Assembly (NCBI GenBank): GCA_005880615.1
Contig: VBID01000141.1
Coordinates: 1-52,169 of the forward strand
Reading direction: 5' to 3'
Length of the DNA stretch: 52,169 nt
Source of the DNA: Chloroflexota bacterium
GTDB lineage: Bacteria; Chloroflexota; Dormibacteria; CF-121
Both the position numbers and the translations under genes were made by a program. Within the stretch, counting starts at the first letter, position 1; each line of letters starts with the position of its first letter. Below the pieces are notes generated by a model. It was not told where the DNA came from. It made no database searches and saw only the letters and a list, made by a program, of their open reading frames with translations. Positions 8,114 through 15,517 of the stretch are shown piece by piece.

Positions 8114-9370
8114 CTATCGCCGGGCGAAGAGGCCCTTCTTTTGCTTTTTGTCGATGACCTCGACTTCTTTGACGGGGGCGGTGGGCAGCATCTTGCCGAC
8201 CAGCTCCCGGATCCGCTGGCTGATTTCCGACTCCGGGTGGGTGGTCACAAACGGGTTGCCCCGGTTGATGGAGTTGATCACCAGCTTGGCATCGTTGGGG
8301 ATCTGGGCCGTGATCGGGAAGCGCAGGTTGGCTTCCACGCTTTCCTTGTTGAACTCCGAGTGCGCGTCCGATTTGTTCAACAGCAGGATGACCCGGTCGG
8401 GAGAGACGGACAGGGAGTCGAAGATTTTCAGGGCCAGCTTGGTGTCCTTGATGGCCGGGATGCTCAGTGACGTCACCACCACGATCCGGTCGGCGTGGTC
8501 GAGCACTTCCAGGTTGATTTCCCCCAGGTGGGTCCCGGAGTCGACGATGATGAAGTCGAAGATCTTCCGCATCTCGGCAAAGATCTTCCGGATATGGTCG
8601 ACGGTGACCAGATCCGCCAGCTCGGGGCTGATGGGCGAGAGCAGGACTTTGACCCCGAAGGGCCCCTCCACCATGACTTCGCGAATGAAGTCCGGGTCCA
8701 TATGCTCGATGTTTTCGACCAGGTCGGTGATCCCCTGCGAGTGGTCCAGGTTCAGGAGCACCCCGATGTCGCCAAACTGGAGATCCAGATCGACCAGGGC
8801 CACCCGGGCCTTGGTCTCTTTGGCCATCGACACCGCCAGGTTGGCCGCGATCAACGACTTGCCCACCCCGCCCTTGCCCGAGTAGAAGAAGATGACCTGG
8901 CTCTGATCGGCGCGTGGCCGGGCGGCTTCGGCGGGGGCGGCGCCGCCGGCCGCGGCGGCCGGGGCCTTGGCCATGAACGACTCTTTCTTTTGCTCGAGCT
9001 GGTACACCCGCCGGATGCTGGCGATCAGCTCGTCGCCGGAGAACGGCTTGATGAGGAACTCCCGGGCGCCCGATTGCATCGCCCGCCGCAGGTAGTCGCG
9101 CTCTCCCTGGACGGACATGATGATGACCGGCGAGTTGGGAATTTCCTGGGCCAGGATCTCGGTGGCCTGGATGCCGTCCATGATGGGCATGTTGACGTCC
9201 ATCAGGACGATGTCCGGGGCGGACTTCTTGGACAGGTCGATGGCTTCCTTGCCGTTGGTGGCCGTGCCGACGACCTGGATGTCGGGCTCGAAGGAGAGTA
9301 GTTTCTGCAGGTTGTCCAGCGTGCTCGGGATGTCGTCGACGATCAGGACCTTGATCAGCCCGTCGCTCAT
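8114..9370 (-). CDS. cpaE: Receiver domain fused to CpaE-type ParA/MinD ATPase
   Basis: Residues 1-120 form a response-regulator receiver with the acidic pair VDD, the phospho-acceptor Asp in IVLMDVNMP and the conserved Lys in LIKPFSG, all intact. An Ala/Pro linker (about 128-150) leads to a MinD/ParA-like ATPase with the deviant Walker A YSGKGGVGKSLIAAN and the switch motif ALVDLDLQFGDI. CpaE/TadZ proteins place the Tad machine in the cell. Many CpaE proteins have a degenerate receiver-like domain; this one keeps the full phosphorylation site, so its localisation role may be phospho-controlled. No DNA-binding domain is present. The ATG start lies downstream of two strong hairpins. Confidence 0.93.
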   Translation of the reverse strand: MSDGLIKVLIVDDIPSTLDNLQKLLSFEPDIQVVGTATNGKEAIDLSKKSAPDIVLMDVNMPIMDGIQATEILAQEIPNSPVIIMSVQGERDYLRRAMQSGAREFLIKPFSGDELIASIRRVYQLEQKKESFMAKAPAAAAGGAAPAEAARPRADQSQVIFFYSGKGGVGKSLIAANLAVSMAKETKARVALVDLDLQFGDIGVLLNLDHSQGITDLVENIEHMDPDFIREVMVEGPFGVKVLLSPISPELADLVTVDHIRKIFAEMRKIFDFIIVDSGTHLGEINLEVLDHADRIVVVTSLSIPAIKDTKLALKIFDSLSVSPDRVILLLNKSDAHSEFNKESVEANLRFPITAQIPNDAKLVINSINRGNPFVTTHPESEISQRIRELVGKMLPTAPVKEVEVIDKKQKKGLFARR

Positions 9371-9433
9371 CCCTGCACCCGCATCCCCGGATTCATCGAT
9401 ACCAGCCCCATTCGGTGATTTCCCACATAAGCA

Positions 9434-9465
9434 ATCCCCGCGAAATCTTCTGACTTCGCGGGGAA
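9434..9465. other. Hairpin upstream of cpaE
   Basis: A stem of about 11 bp (atccccgcgaa/ttcgcggggat) surrounds an 11-base A/T-richer loop in the cpaB-cpaE gap. It could be a transcript stabiliser or partial terminator that sets cpaB against cpaE expression. There is no long T-run after it on the minus strand. Confidence 0.5.
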
Positions 9466-9475
9466 TCTGTCAACG

Positions 9476-9500
9476 GGAAGAGGGACCCGGTCCCTCTTCC
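9476..9500. other. Perfect palindrome in cpaB-cpaE gap
   Basis: ggaagagggacc and ggtccctcttcc are perfect inverse complements of 12 bases around a single central base. It lies 10 bases from the hairpin at 9434-9465. As DNA it could be a dimer operator; as RNA it would form a second stem in tandem. The full 9371-9553 gap holds nothing else recognisable. Confidence 0.5.
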
Positions 9501-9553
9501 TGCCATCGCTCCCTGCTCCGCAGCAGGTGGTCAATGTCCGGTCTCCTCAGGGT

Positions 9554-10285
9554 TTAGTGGAGGTGGTACGTGGCCTTGAAGGTATTGATGTCCGTTCCCA
9601 GGGTATCCGGGTCCGGCTGATCGTAGTCCTTGACCGACTTGAGCACGTACCGGTAGTTGGTATTGTCGATCAGGAACTTCAGGTCTTCCGCCTGCTGCAG
9701 GGTGACCACGACGGTCAAGCTGCTGCTGATGCCACGCGTGTTCTGGCCGCCGGCCGGTCCGACGCGCAGGACCCGCAAGTTGTGGAAGGCCGTCTTAGTC
9801 GTCGCCCCCAGCGTCACAATGACGTCGATTCGGTCTTCCGGCTGGATGTAACCGCCGGCGCCGACCAGCTCCCCGGTGGGGATCTGCATGCCGACCTGGC
9901 CGGTCGGAATGTCCAGGTAGGGCTGCTTGGTCACGGTCACCTTATCCGCGGAGGCGACGAGCAGGTTGTCGGACAGGGGCTCATTCAGGTGGATGGTGAT
10001 GGCGGAGTACTTCCCGACCACCAGGTCCTTTGACTTGAAGGCAAAGGGGGGCTGCTGGTCCGAGCTGAAGTACTGGATCGTCACCATGTCGGTCGTCAGC
10101 TGGGTCGCGGGCGGGATGTCTCGGGTAGCGACCACCACCGGGATGTTTTTCGGGCCGCCTCCTCCACCAATCGATCCCCCACTGGTCTTTCCGAGCATCA
10201 GTGCCAACCCGAAAGCCCCGAGGGCGCAGAGAACACCGAAAAGCATGAGGAGCCGGTTGCTCTTCGGCTTCACCTCGGTCGCCAA
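9554..10285 (-). CDS. cpaB: Flp pilus assembly protein CpaB/RcpC
   Basis: This 243-residue protein has an N-terminal membrane anchor (LLMLFGVLCALGAFGLALML), a Gly-rich spacer and a SAF-type domain beginning IPVVVATRDIPPATQLTTDM, followed by the RcpC region with the pattern PEDRIDVIVTL. CpaB is an extracytoplasmic periplasm/wall-side component of Tad pili. The start is TTG at 10285, supported by aggaggtga eight bases upstream. It sits between the pilin gene and cpaE; a strong terminator lies between the pilin and cpaB, so the pilin is probably made in excess over the assembly proteins. Confidence 0.92.
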   Translation of the reverse strand: MATEVKPKSNRLLMLFGVLCALGAFGLALMLGKTSGGSIGGGGGPKNIPVVVATRDIPPATQLTTDMVTIQYFSSDQQPPFAFKSKDLVVGKYSAITIHLNEPLSDNLLVASADKVTVTKQPYLDIPTGQVGMQIPTGELVGAGGYIQPEDRIDVIVTLGATTKTAFHNLRVLRVGPAGGQNTRGISSSLTVVVTLQQAEDLKFLIDNTNYRYVLKSVKDYDQPDPDTLGTDINTFKATYHLH

Positions 10286-10386
10286 TCAACTCACCTCCTG
10301 AATACTGGGCGCCGCCGCACCCGGCGGCACGCACTCCCGTCGCATGCTGTATCCACAAATCCCGAAGCTTCCTTGCGGGAAAACGA

Positions 10387-10412
10387 AGAGGGCTTCCGCG
10401 TGGAAGCCCTCT
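10387..10412 (-). terminator. Rho-independent terminator after flp pilin
   Basis: On the minus strand an 11-bp stem (agagggcttcc/ggaagccctct) with a four-base loop is followed by tcgttttcc. It lies about 25 bases after the pilin stop and before cpaB, and would separate abundant pilin mRNA from the rest of the locus. Confidence 0.75.
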
Positions 10413-10436
10413 TGTGTGCTCGTTATGAGCCGAGGC

Positions 10437-10616
10437 TTACTGGCCCAGGCCGCCCGAGATGTTGCAGAAGACGTTCTTGACCTGGTTGCCGAGGACGATA
10501 AGGACCACGATAACAACCACAGCGATCAAGACGAGGATAAGGGCGTACTCTACCATGCCCTGCCCTTCCTCACGGTTGAGCAGCTCGCGCAGACGAAGAT
10601 AAAGGCTGGTCAGCAT
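10437..10616 (-). CDS. flp: Flp/Fap-type pilin precursor
   Basis: This short pilin has a charged leader (MLTSLYLRLRELLNREEG) and then QGMVEYALILVLIAVVVIVV, the Flp hydrophobic core. Cleavage after the Gly of EEG would leave Glu at +5 and Tyr at +6, the Flp signature. The track start (GTG at 10628) lies inside the Shine-Dalgarno aaggaggtg, so ATG at 10616 is the real start, giving 59 residues. It is the major subunit of the Tad pilus encoded next to it. The prepilin peptidase gene is not in the window. Confidence 0.93.
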   Translation of the reverse strand: MLTSLYLRLRELLNREEGQGMVEYALILVLIAVVVIVVLIVLGNQVKNVFCNISGGLGQ

Positions 10617-10760
10617 TTTGCGATTCACCTCCTTACTAGGGATCGCGTCGCAGCGTCAGTGTCGCATCGATCGACACCCGTAGCAACGCAGTCCCCGCAG
10701 AGGAATCGCACGGGAGTTGTCACAACCTGGTAACGCCTGCCGGCCAGCCGATCGACTCGA

Positions 10761-11846
10761 CTAGGACTTCTTGTCGACCCGGATTTCGACCTTGACTTCC
10801 GTCCCTCGCCCGGGCTGGCTCCGGATCTCCAGCGTCCCCTTCTCTAGCTCGGCCCGCTCCCGCATGCTGAGCAGACCCAGGTTCTTATTCTTGTGGAGGT
10901 TGGCCTCCGTCCTGGCCACGTCGAAGCCCTGGCCGTCATCCTTGACTACCACCGTGACCCGCCCCGGCTGCAGGTTCATCGTCACCTCGGCGGTCTTGGC
11001 CCGGGCGTGCTTGTGGACGTTGGTGAGCGCCTCCTGGATGATCCGGAAGAGGACCCCCTCCAGGTTGGTCGGCAACCGGCGCTCCTGGCCCACCACGTTG
11101 AAACGCGTGGTCAGCCCGTAGCGGTCTCCATACTCCTTGATGTATTTCCGGAGCGTGGGGATCAGCCCCAGGTCATCCAGGGTCATGGGGCGCAGGTCGA
11201 AGATCAGCTGGCGCGTCTCCTCCAACGCGTTGCGCACGCTGTTCTTGAACTCCGCCAGCTCGGCCACCAGCTGTTTGGGATTGCGATCCAGCAGCCGCTC
11301 CAGAATTTCGGCCTGGAGTACGAGATTGGCCATCGATTGCGCGGGACCGTCATGCATGTCGCGGGCGATCCGCATTCGCTCCTCTTCAATGATCTGGAAG
11401 ACCTGACGGGAGGCGTCCCGGAACTGGGCCTCGCCGTCGGCCCGGCTGGGCGGACTCTCTTCGCCATGCATCCGCTGGAGGTCGAGGAGGATCTGGCTGG
11501 TCGAGCGCAGGAACTGGCCCTGGTCCTTCAACTCGGCCTGGCGCGTGACCAGCGCTTCGTACTGATCCTGGGCGCGCTCGAGCTTGAGCTGCGCGTCCAC
11601 GATGTCGTGATAGACGGTCTGGATCTCATCGGCCGAGAAATGTTTGAGGTTGTTCAGGATGTGCTTCTCGGTGACTTCGATCTCTTCGGAATGCTCCTTC
11701 AAGGCCTCCAGCGATCGTTCCAGCTCGTGGGCCTTCTCCTCTGTCCGCTCCACCTCCGCCTCCAGCATCTGGAGGCGCGTCATCACGGACTGGTGCAACA
11801 GGACGAAAGGATCAAAGACCTCGTCCGCGACCGCCGTAGCATTCAT
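10761..11846 (-). CDS. DegS-like cytoplasmic sensor histidine kinase
   Basis: The 361-residue protein has no membrane segment. Residues about 15-125 are a long coiled coil rich in Glu, Leu and Arg, as in the DegS sensor domain. Then comes the HisKA_3 phospho-acceptor EEERMRIARDMHDGPAQSMA, and a C-terminal HATPase with IIQEALTNVHKHARAKT, DDGQGF and NLGLLSMRERAE. It matches the DegS/NarX kinase class, whose usual partner is a LuxR/NarL-type regulator, but none is encoded here. The nearest receiver domain is the CpaE fusion 1.4 kb downstream on the same strand. It probably controls the Tad locus or its machinery. Confidence 0.9.
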   Translation of the reverse strand: MNATAVADEVFDPFVLLHQSVMTRLQMLEAEVERTEEKAHELERSLEALKEHSEEIEVTEKHILNNLKHFSADEIQTVYHDIVDAQLKLERAQDQYEALVTRQAELKDQGQFLRSTSQILLDLQRMHGEESPPSRADGEAQFRDASRQVFQIIEEERMRIARDMHDGPAQSMANLVLQAEILERLLDRNPKQLVAELAEFKNSVRNALEETRQLIFDLRPMTLDDLGLIPTLRKYIKEYGDRYGLTTRFNVVGQERRLPTNLEGVLFRIIQEALTNVHKHARAKTAEVTMNLQPGRVTVVVKDDGQGFDVARTEANLHKNKNLGLLSMRERAELEKGTLEIRSQPGRGTEVKVEIRVDKKS

Positions 11847-11870
11847 GTGGGCTAGAGACCCCCTAAGCCT

Positions 11871-11890
11871 GCCAAAATCCCGATTTTGGC
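11871..11890. promoter_or_regulatory. Palindrome between divergent kinase and methyltransferase genes
   Basis: gccaaaatcccgattttggc is a perfect 20-base inverted repeat (9-bp arms round a central cc-cg step). It lies 25 bases upstream of the kinase ATG in a divergent intergenic region, so it may be an operator or a hairpin in the leader. Confidence 0.45.
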
Positions 11891-11903
11891 GGCCACTATG
11901 TTA

Positions 11904-11930
11904 GCACGGAATTTGCCGACTTCCAGTTAC
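11904..11930 (+). repeat. Imperfect direct repeat, unit 1
   Basis: The 27-base unit runs from gcacggaattt to ccagttac. It matches unit 2 at 11957-11983 at 20 of 27 positions, and the start-to-start distance is 53 bases (about five helical turns), as expected for tandem sites of one DNA-binding protein. The region is AT-rich compared with its surroundings. Confidence 0.5.
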
Positions 11931-11956
11931 ATGATGCCGCCGGCACCGTCAAATAG

Positions 11957-11983
11957 GCACGAATTTTCCGCATTTCTAGTTAC
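11957..11983 (+). repeat. Imperfect direct repeat, unit 2
   Basis: This second unit (gcacgaatttt to ctagttac) lies just upstream of the methyltransferase ATG at 11997 and overlaps where its promoter or leader should be. See unit 1 for the comparison. Confidence 0.5.
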
Positions 11984-11996
11984 GGTAAGGGATCTC

Positions 11997-12653
11997 ATGA
12001 CGGCCAGGCTGTCGTTCTTCTTCGGCCGCGCCCTCCCGCTCGGGGTATTTGGCTTCCTGGTGGTCATCCAGGCCGAGCTGGCCATCGCCGGCCTGGGCCG
12101 GTTGGGGCAGGACTGGACCACCGTCGCGTACCTAGTCAACCGCCTCCTGACGCTGGCCTTCTTCTCCTTCCTCTTCATCATGTACATGGTCCGCGGCCGG
12201 GCGGTCGCCCGGGACCACAACCCGGTAGCGGTGCTCGCCGCCATGGTGGGGAGTTTCATCCTGTTCGGCATGATCCTGGTCCCCAGCCCAGCCCGATCCG
12301 AAAGCCTGGTGGTGCTGACGGCCAGCAATCTCTGCCTGGCGGTGGGCATGACTCAGGCCATTTACGCCCTCGCCTACCTGCGCCACCGCTTCAGCATAGT
12401 TCCGGAGGCGCGCGGGCTGGTCACCTCGGGCCCCTACCGGCTGGTCCGGCATCCGATCTATCTGGGCGAGATCCTGGCCGGCTTCGGGCTGGTGCTGCCC
12501 ACCATCGCCGGCCTGCCTGCCATCGTGTTCGTGGTCTTCGTGGCCGCCGAGGTGCTGCGCACCTACTACGAGGAGCGCGTGCTGCGCCGGACCTACCCGG
12601 AGTACGCTGCCTACGCGGCCGGCACGCGACGCCTCATCCCGTTGGTGTTCTGA
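11997..12653 (+). CDS. Membrane methyltransferase of the isoprenylcysteine/phospholipid methyltransferase family
   Basis: This 218-residue integral membrane protein has about five hydrophobic segments and the ICMT/PEMT C-terminal signature: GLVTSGPYRLVRHPIYLGEI followed by EERVLRRTYPEYAAYAAGT. These motifs bind S-adenosylmethionine and place a methyl group on a lipid or lipid-like acceptor at the membrane. Substrate is not predictable. The track begins at 11886, but ATG at 11997 with taaggg upstream fits the family N-terminus and leaves the direct repeats non-coding. It is divergent from the kinase gene and precedes the glycan island. Confidence 0.85.
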   Translation: MTARLSFFFGRALPLGVFGFLVVIQAELAIAGLGRLGQDWTTVAYLVNRLLTLAFFSFLFIMYMVRGRAVARDHNPVAVLAAMVGSFILFGMILVPSPARSESLVVLTASNLCLAVGMTQAIYALAYLRHRFSIVPEARGLVTSGPYRLVRHPIYLGEILAGFGLVLPTIAGLPAIVFVVFVAAEVLRTYYEERVLRRTYPEYAAYAAGTRRLIPLVF

Positions 12654-12737
12654 GCTCGAGAGGGCTTCGCGAGGCGGGCGGATGATCGCCCGGTACTCGC
12701 AAACTCCGGTGCTTCCCGTCGTTACCACACTGTTAAA

Positions 12738-14303
12738 TTGGCCTCCGTAGCTCCTCTCCCGCGCCAGCCGAAGCGGCGACCGGCCACCGGGGCGGCCGTG
12801 CTCTATCGGTGGCTGGACTTGCCCCGCCTGTTCACCCTGGCCGTGGTGCTGATCCTGTTGATCCCGGCCATCCAGCCGGTGACCGATCCCGACTTCTGGT
12901 GGCACCTGGCGACCGGAAACTGGATCCTGGCGCATCACGCGGTGCCCCATAAGGACCTCTTCACCTACACCGTGGCCGGCCACGCCTGGATCACCCACGA
13001 GTGGTTGAGTGAGGTCGCCCTGGGCGCCCTCTTCACCCTGGGCCGGCTGACCCTGATCAGCCTGGCGTTGGGACTGGTCACAGCCGCCGGCTTTCTGGTG
13101 ATCTACCGGGCCATCGATCGGCGGGTCAATTTCGTCATCGCCGGGCTGGCCCTGGCGCTGGGGGTGGCAGCCGCCAACCCGATCTGGGGACCACGCATCC
13201 AGATGGTCACCTTCTGCCTGGCCGCCCTCACCTACCTCTGGATCAAGCGCTTTTGCGAGGGCAACGGCCGGGCCCTCTACGCGCTGCCCCTGGTGATGGT
13301 GCTGTGGGCCAACCTGCATGGCGGGTTCGTGGTCGCCTTCATCTTTCTCGGCGTGGCGTTTGTCGCCGAGCTGATCAAGGTCGTCCTGCGGCGACCGGAC
13401 GCGATGCCGATGGTGCGCCTGCAGCACCTCGGGCTCATCGGGCTGGCGTCGCTCCTGGCCATCATCATCAACCCCAACGGCTGGAATCTCTACATCTACG
13501 CGGTGCAGACCCAACTCAGCGGTGTGCAGCAACGCTTCATCGTGGAGTGGGCCTCACCCAACTTCCACATGGCGGAGATCCGTTTCTTTGAGGCCATGCT
13601 GTTCTTGGTCGTCTGCGGCCTGGCGGTGGTCCGCAAGGTCGAGCTCCGGTCATTCCTGCTGTTCCTGGGCGGCCTGGCGCTGGCCTTGCAATCGGTGCGC
13701 CACCTGGCGCTGTTCGTCATCGTGGCGGTACCGCTGCTTGCCGATCTCGGCCAACAAGCCTGGGAGCGCGTGCAGAGCCGAGTCCGGCTGCGACCAGTGC
13801 CCGCCAACGCGCTCACGTTCTGGATCAACAGCCTGGTCCTGGCGCTGGTCGCCCTGGCCGTCGTCGGAGCGACCGCCCCCGTTTACGGCCAGGCCCTGGA
13901 CGGCAAACGGGTGGCCCGCGACTACCCGGTGCAGGCGGCCACTTTCCTGGCCAAGAATCCGCCGCCTGGCCACATGCTGAACCAGTACGGATGGGGCGGC
14001 TACCTCGTGTACCGGCTCTCCGCCAGCGGGCAGAAGGTCTTCATCTTTGGGGACGCGGCTCTGGCCGGCGACGCCCTGCTAGAGGACTATGCCCACCTCA
14101 TCTACCTGGCACCCGACCAGCCCAAGCTCCTGGACCGCTACCAGGTCAACTGGGTCATCTTCCGGGATGACGACCCGCTGATCACCGAGCTAAAGCAGGC
14201 GCGCGGTGCCTGGTTCGTGCTCAAAACCACGCCGGACCACGCGGTCGTCATGATGCGCGACACTCCCCAGAACCGGTCCTTCGCGGCCCACGCCGGGCCG
14301 TGA
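12738..14303 (+). CDS. Polytopic membrane protein, GT-C glycosyltransferase-like
   Basis: This 521-residue protein has about ten or more membrane segments and a C-terminal soluble part (about 400-520). The first extracytoplasmic loop carries DPDFWWHLATGNWIL and HAWITHEWLSEVALG; an acidic residue in this loop is typical of the GT-C fold (lipid-phosphate-sugar-dependent transferases). It is a clear paralogue of the protein at 30054-31586, which has DPDLFWHLTNGQVIL and HAWVMHEWL. The start is TTG at 12738 with no evident Shine-Dalgarno, so it is uncertain. Its stop overlaps the next gene as GTGA. The sugar transferred is unknown. Confidence 0.75.
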   Translation: MASVAPLPRQPKRRPATGAAVLYRWLDLPRLFTLAVVLILLIPAIQPVTDPDFWWHLATGNWILAHHAVPHKDLFTYTVAGHAWITHEWLSEVALGALFTLGRLTLISLALGLVTAAGFLVIYRAIDRRVNFVIAGLALALGVAAANPIWGPRIQMVTFCLAALTYLWIKRFCEGNGRALYALPLVMVLWANLHGGFVVAFIFLGVAFVAELIKVVLRRPDAMPMVRLQHLGLIGLASLLAIIINPNGWNLYIYAVQTQLSGVQQRFIVEWASPNFHMAEIRFFEAMLFLVVCGLAVVRKVELRSFLLFLGGLALALQSVRHLALFVIVAVPLLADLGQQAWERVQSRVRLRPVPANALTFWINSLVLALVALAVVGATAPVYGQALDGKRVARDYPVQAATFLAKNPPPGHMLNQYGWGGYLVYRLSASGQKVFIFGDAALAGDALLEDYAHLIYLAPDQPKLLDRYQVNWVIFRDDDPLITELKQARGAWFVLKTTPDHAVVMMRDTPQNRSFAAHAGP

Positions 14304-15517
14304 GCGCGCCGGCCGTGGCCGACCGGCGGCGCCGCTTTCGGCTCCGGCTCCTGCTTGGCTTCCTGGCCCTGCTGACTATCGCCTACACGCGCCAGATGCT
14401 CACCTCACCCACGGTGGGACAGGATTTCCGCGCCTTCTATGCCGGCGCGGTCGTGCTGCGGGCCGGGGGGAATCCGTATGACTGGTCCCAGTTGGGCGCC
14501 ACCGAGGAGGCGCTCTACAACGCCCCCCGCCACCTGCACGGCGGCGACCCCGCCTACTACGACTTCCTGCCACTGCCGGAAGGTCCATGGCTGATCTGGG
14601 CGCTGGTGCCGCTCACCGTCTTCACCTGGGTGGTCGCGGCGGCCATCTACGCCGGCCTCATTCTCGCCGTGATGCTGGCGGGCGCCTGGTTCTGGCTGCG
14701 TCACCTCGGATGGCAGGGCGCCCGGCTGGCCCTCGGCGTGCTGGGCGTCGCCCTTTCCCCGGTGGTCTTCATCAACGTATTCCTGGGCCAAGCCACCCCA
14801 CTGATCTTCGGCGCCTTCTGCGCGGCGGTGGCGTTGGCCGCCGGCCGCCGTCCCTTGGTGGCCGGGATGGTGCTGTCCCTCATCTGGATCAAGCCCAACC
14901 TGGCGCTCGTGCTGCCGGCCGTGGTGGTCCTCTTGCTGCCCGGGATTGGACGCCGGGTGCTGGCCGGGTTTGGGCTCGGATCAGTGATCGCGTTCGGGCT
15001 GGCCTTCGCCAGCCTGCGCGCCGGCCTGCTCGAGTGGCCGCGGGGCATCGTGCAAGTGTGGCGCTCCGTCCAGGGTCCCCAGCCCGACATCGCGTCCCTC
15101 CACAGCTTTTACTACCCGCTACTGAGCGGGTGGGTCAAGACGGCCGCCCTGGCGGTGGCCTGTCTGTTGCTGCTCGGCTACGGCGTGTGGGCGGTTCGCC
15201 GATCGCCGTCCCGGCCGCTCACAGGTCTGACCGTCCTGCTGCTCTGGCTCTGCGCCCTGCCGTACACGCACTCCTTTGACGCCATCCTGCTGCTCCCAGT
15301 GGTGGCCACCCTGGTGGGCAGAACTCAGCGCGGCCTCGCGGATCCGCTGGTGGAGACGACCCTGTTCGCCTTCGCCGTGCTTCCCCTCCTCTACTTCACG
15401 GGGGCGCATCTGGGGCCATTCAATGGCTTCGCGGCCATCCCGGTCGCCCTCACCGCCTGGACCTGGCACCGGCGTATCGTGGCCCCCTCGCCGCCGGCCA
15501 TGGAGGTGGCCGCGTGA
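14300..15517 (+). CDS. GT87/DUF2029-type membrane glycosyltransferase
   Basis: The 405-residue polytopic protein shows the GT87 N-terminal loop VGQDFRAFYAGAVVLRAGGN, with the Asp expected for GT-C catalysis, then FLGQATPLIFG and RPLVAGMVLSLIWIKPNLAL, typical of family members related to mycobacterial polyprenyl-phosphate mannose-dependent mannosyltransferases. It starts at GTG overlapping the stop of the previous gene and ends overlapping the next one (GTGA), so the three-gene operon is translationally coupled. Exact acceptor and sugar unknown. Confidence 0.82.
   Translation: MSAPAVADRRRRFRLRLLLGFLALLTIAYTRQMLTSPTVGQDFRAFYAGAVVLRAGGNPYDWSQLGATEEALYNAPRHLHGGDPAYYDFLPLPEGPWLIWALVPLTVFTWVVAAAIYAGLILAVMLAGAWFWLRHLGWQGARLALGVLGVALSPVVFINVFLGQATPLIFGAFCAAVALAAGRRPLVAGMVLSLIWIKPNLALVLPAVVVLLLPGIGRRVLAGFGLGSVIAFGLAFASLRAGLLEWPRGIVQVWRSVQGPQPDIASLHSFYYPLLSGWVKTAALAVACLLLLGYGVWAVRRSPSRPLTGLTVLLLWLCALPYTHSFDAILLLPVVATLVGRTQRGLADPLVETTLFAFAVLPLLYFTGAHLGPFNGFAAIPVALTAWTWHRRIVAPSPPAMEVAA

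Noticed and set aside
12132-13532. 466-residue minus-strand ORF
   Set aside because: Gln/His/Asp-rich antisense shadow of the methyltransferase and GT-C genes; it crosses a real intergenic region and shows no domain.
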